Shown here: positions 6,828 to 7,436 of the stretch, piece by piece
How positions within the stretch are numbered: the stretch's first letter is position 1
Layout of the letters: each line of letters begins with the position of its first letter
Assembly: GCA_016788685.1 (NCBI GenBank)
Contig: JAEUSS010000273.1
Span: 1 to 7,436, forward strand
DNA from: Prolixibacteraceae bacterium
GTDB lineage: Bacteria > Bacteroidota > Bacteroidia > Bacteroidales > Prolixibacteraceae
DNA: 7,436 nt
Direction of reading: 5' to 3'
Position numbers and translations under genes: made by a program
The notes under the pieces: generated by a model
Database searches by the model: none
What the model was told of the DNA's origin: nothing
The model's input: the letters and a program-made list of their open reading frames with translations, nothing else

Positions 6828-6914
6828 TTATAATTTGTTTTTTAATAGCCACATGGAACTTGCTAGCTGAATCGTGCCCATTCCTGCGACATTTCTTCTT
6901 GTAGCTTGTTTCAT
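6828..6914 (-). CDS. Possible 28-residue small protein or leader peptide ahead of korA
   Basis: An ATG at 6914 opens a 28-codon frame, MKQATRRNVAGMG followed by TIQLASSMWLLKNKL, ending in TAA 4 bp before the korA ATG. It lies inside the predicted korA leader, on the same strand but in a different frame from korA. It contains 32 G/C in 87 bases, clearly more than the very AT-rich leader just upstream. It has basic residues near its N-terminus (K2, R6, R7) and a hydrophobic stretch later. There is no Shine-Dalgarno sequence. I recognise no family. Its position would allow translational coupling to korA, but a chance ORF of this length is quite possible. Confidence 0.3.
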   Translation of the reverse strand: MKQATRRNVAGMGTIQLASSMWLLKNKL

Positions 6915-6958
6915 TTGATATATTGTTTTGATATTGATTGTTTTCCTTATAATTTGTT
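6828..6958 (-). repeat. 12-bp direct repeat bracketing the small ORF in the korA leader
   Basis: The 12-mer TTATAATTTGTT (coding strand AACAAATTATAA) occurs at 6828-6839 and again at 6947-6958, 119 bp apart. The copy near korA contains the last codons and stop of the 28-codon ORF and ends 4 bp before the korA ATG. The other lies near the 5' end of the predicted transcript. No inverted repeats were seen at the ends of the intervening segment. Confidence 0.45.
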
Positions 6959-6971
6959 AGTAATTGGTATT

Positions 6972-7001
6972 CAAAAGTAGGAATTTATAATTTTTCGCAA
7001 G
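6972..7001 (-). promoter_or_regulatory. Candidate promoter of the korAB operon
   Basis: On the minus strand, 6972-6979 reads TACTTTTG, a perfect TAnnTTTG -7 element. CTTG at 6998-7001 matches three of four -33 bases with 18 bp between. Transcription would start near 6965, giving a leader of about 140 nt that contains the 28-codon ORF. A second -7 match (TATTTTTG at 7035-7042) lacks a -33 partner. Confidence 0.55.
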
Positions 7002-7177
7002 TTTGCTTTTGTTGCTAATCCTTATTAACGGCAGCAAAAATAACCATTATTTAACAAGACTGACAGGATAAACCTAATTATTTATTTCGACTTTTTTTCT
7101 ATGCAAAATTGGTTTGTTTCGCTCCATTCCAGTCTTTCTCCCAATACCTGTAAAGATGGTTATCCGGTGACAATTTC

Positions 7178-7185
7178 TATCTTTG
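7178..7185 (+). promoter_or_regulatory. Candidate promoter (-7 element) of the carbonic-anhydrase-family gene
   Basis: TATCTTTG is a perfect match to the Bacteroidota -7 element TAnnTTTG. The sequence 19 bp upstream (GATG at 7155-7158) is only a weak -33 match. Transcription would start near 7190, leaving a leader of about 20 nt with no Shine-Dalgarno sequence before the ATG at 7212. Confidence 0.5.
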
Positions 7186-7211
7186 CTACTTGAATTTAAA
7201 CGACTTCAGAA

Positions 7212-7436
7212 ATGGCACTTATAAAATCAGTTTTAGGGAAAACACCCGAATTTGGAGATAACTGCTTTCTGGCCGAAACGGCCACTGTGATTGGTGATGT
7301 AATCATGGGAAATGATTGCAGTATTTGGTTTGGTGCAGTCCTTCGCGGTGATGTGCATTATATTCGTCTGGGTAACAATACCAATGTTCAGGACAATGCA
7401 GTAATCCATGCGACTTATCAGAAATCGCCGACTAAT
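7212..7436 (+). CDS. Gamma-carbonic-anhydrase-family hexapeptide-repeat protein, N-terminal part (truncated by window edge)
   Basis: The first 75 codons encode a left-handed beta-helix protein of the gamma-carbonic anhydrase/YrdA/PaaY group. It shows hexapeptide-repeat spacing from about residue 20 (AETATVIGDVIMGNDCSIWF) and the family block AVLRGDVHYIRLG, followed by NTNVQDNAVIH. In gamma-carbonic anhydrases the LRGD arginine and aspartate (here R45, D47), the glutamine of NVQDN (Q60) and the histidine of VIH (H66, a metal ligand) are conserved. The other two metal-binding histidines would lie beyond the edge. Full-length relatives have about 170-190 residues. Carbonic anhydrase activity (CO2 to bicarbonate) is possible, but many family members are untested or acyltransferase-like. 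The gene is divergent from korA. The ATG at 7212 fits the family start (MALIKSVLGKTPEFGDN). Confidence 0.93.
   Translation, partial: MALIKSVLGKTPEFGDNCFLAETATVIGDVIMGNDCSIWFGAVLRGDVHYIRLGNNTNVQDNAVIHATYQKSPTN

Larger units (their letters stand above)
6824..7211. other. Divergent intergenic region between korA and the carbonic-anhydrase-family gene
   Basis: This 388-bp stretch holds the korA leader (with the small ORF and 12-bp repeat) and back-to-back promoter candidates about 180-200 bp apart. Between them is an imperfect inverted repeat: TTTTGTTGC (7007-7015) pairs with GCAGCAAAA (7031-7039) over a 15-nt loop with one G-T pair. The section 7043-7140 is AT-rich and I see no gene, RNA or terminator in it. 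Confidence 0.5.

Noticed and set aside
7101..7193. 30-codon plus-strand ORF upstream of the carbonic-anhydrase-family gene
   Set aside because: It overlaps the probable -7 promoter element of that gene, has no ribosome-binding signal or family resemblance, and would not be on its transcript.

Overview
The window looks like a piece of a Bacteroidota chromosome, most likely an anaerobic member of the Bacteroidales or a relative. Three things suggest this. There is a SusC/RagA-type TonB-dependent receptor. There is a membrane-anchored propeller/Y_Y_Y/LuxR-type regulator, a protein architecture typical of this phylum. Sequences matching the phylum-specific promoter element TAnnTTTG lie upstream of three genes, most of which lack a clear Shine-Dalgarno sequence. 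The assignment is inferred from gene content; no rRNA or marker-gene search was possible.

Left part (1-3684, minus strand): a sugar- or glycan-uptake locus seen from its upstream end. A complete 971-residue sensor/regulator gene (769-3684) is followed on the same strand, after 257 bp, by the first 170 codons of a SusC-like outer-membrane receptor that runs off the left edge. The gap between them is dense with candidate regulatory signals: a TAnnTTTG promoter, three TACATCA heptamers spaced 22 and 11 bp apart, a 19-bp near-palindrome, and an AT-rich inverted repeat. The simplest reading is that the regulator senses a ligand in the periplasm and switches on the downstream susC-like gene. The substrate cannot be told from this window.

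Middle part (3685-6823, minus strand): a two-gene operon for a 2-oxoacid (probably 2-oxoglutarate):ferredoxin oxidoreductase. korA (alpha subunit with fused gamma domain) and korB are 2 bp apart. A GGAGG ribosome-binding site for korB lies inside the last codons of korA. A strong intrinsic terminator follows korB and separates the operon from the regulator gene. The enzyme interconverts 2-oxoglutarate plus CoA with succinyl-CoA plus CO2, using ferredoxin as electron carrier.

Right part (6824-7436): a 388-bp divergent intergenic region, then the first 75 codons of a plus-strand gamma-carbonic-anhydrase-family gene that runs off the right edge. The intergenic region holds one good promoter candidate for each direction. 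It also holds a possible 28-codon small ORF directly ahead of korA and a 12-bp direct repeat around it.

The genes themselves are ordinary for the phylum. The observations that deserve a second look are the helically phased repeat array and dyads upstream of the susC-like gene, and the small ORF/repeat arrangement in the korA leader. Nothing in the window clearly amounts to a wholly new system.
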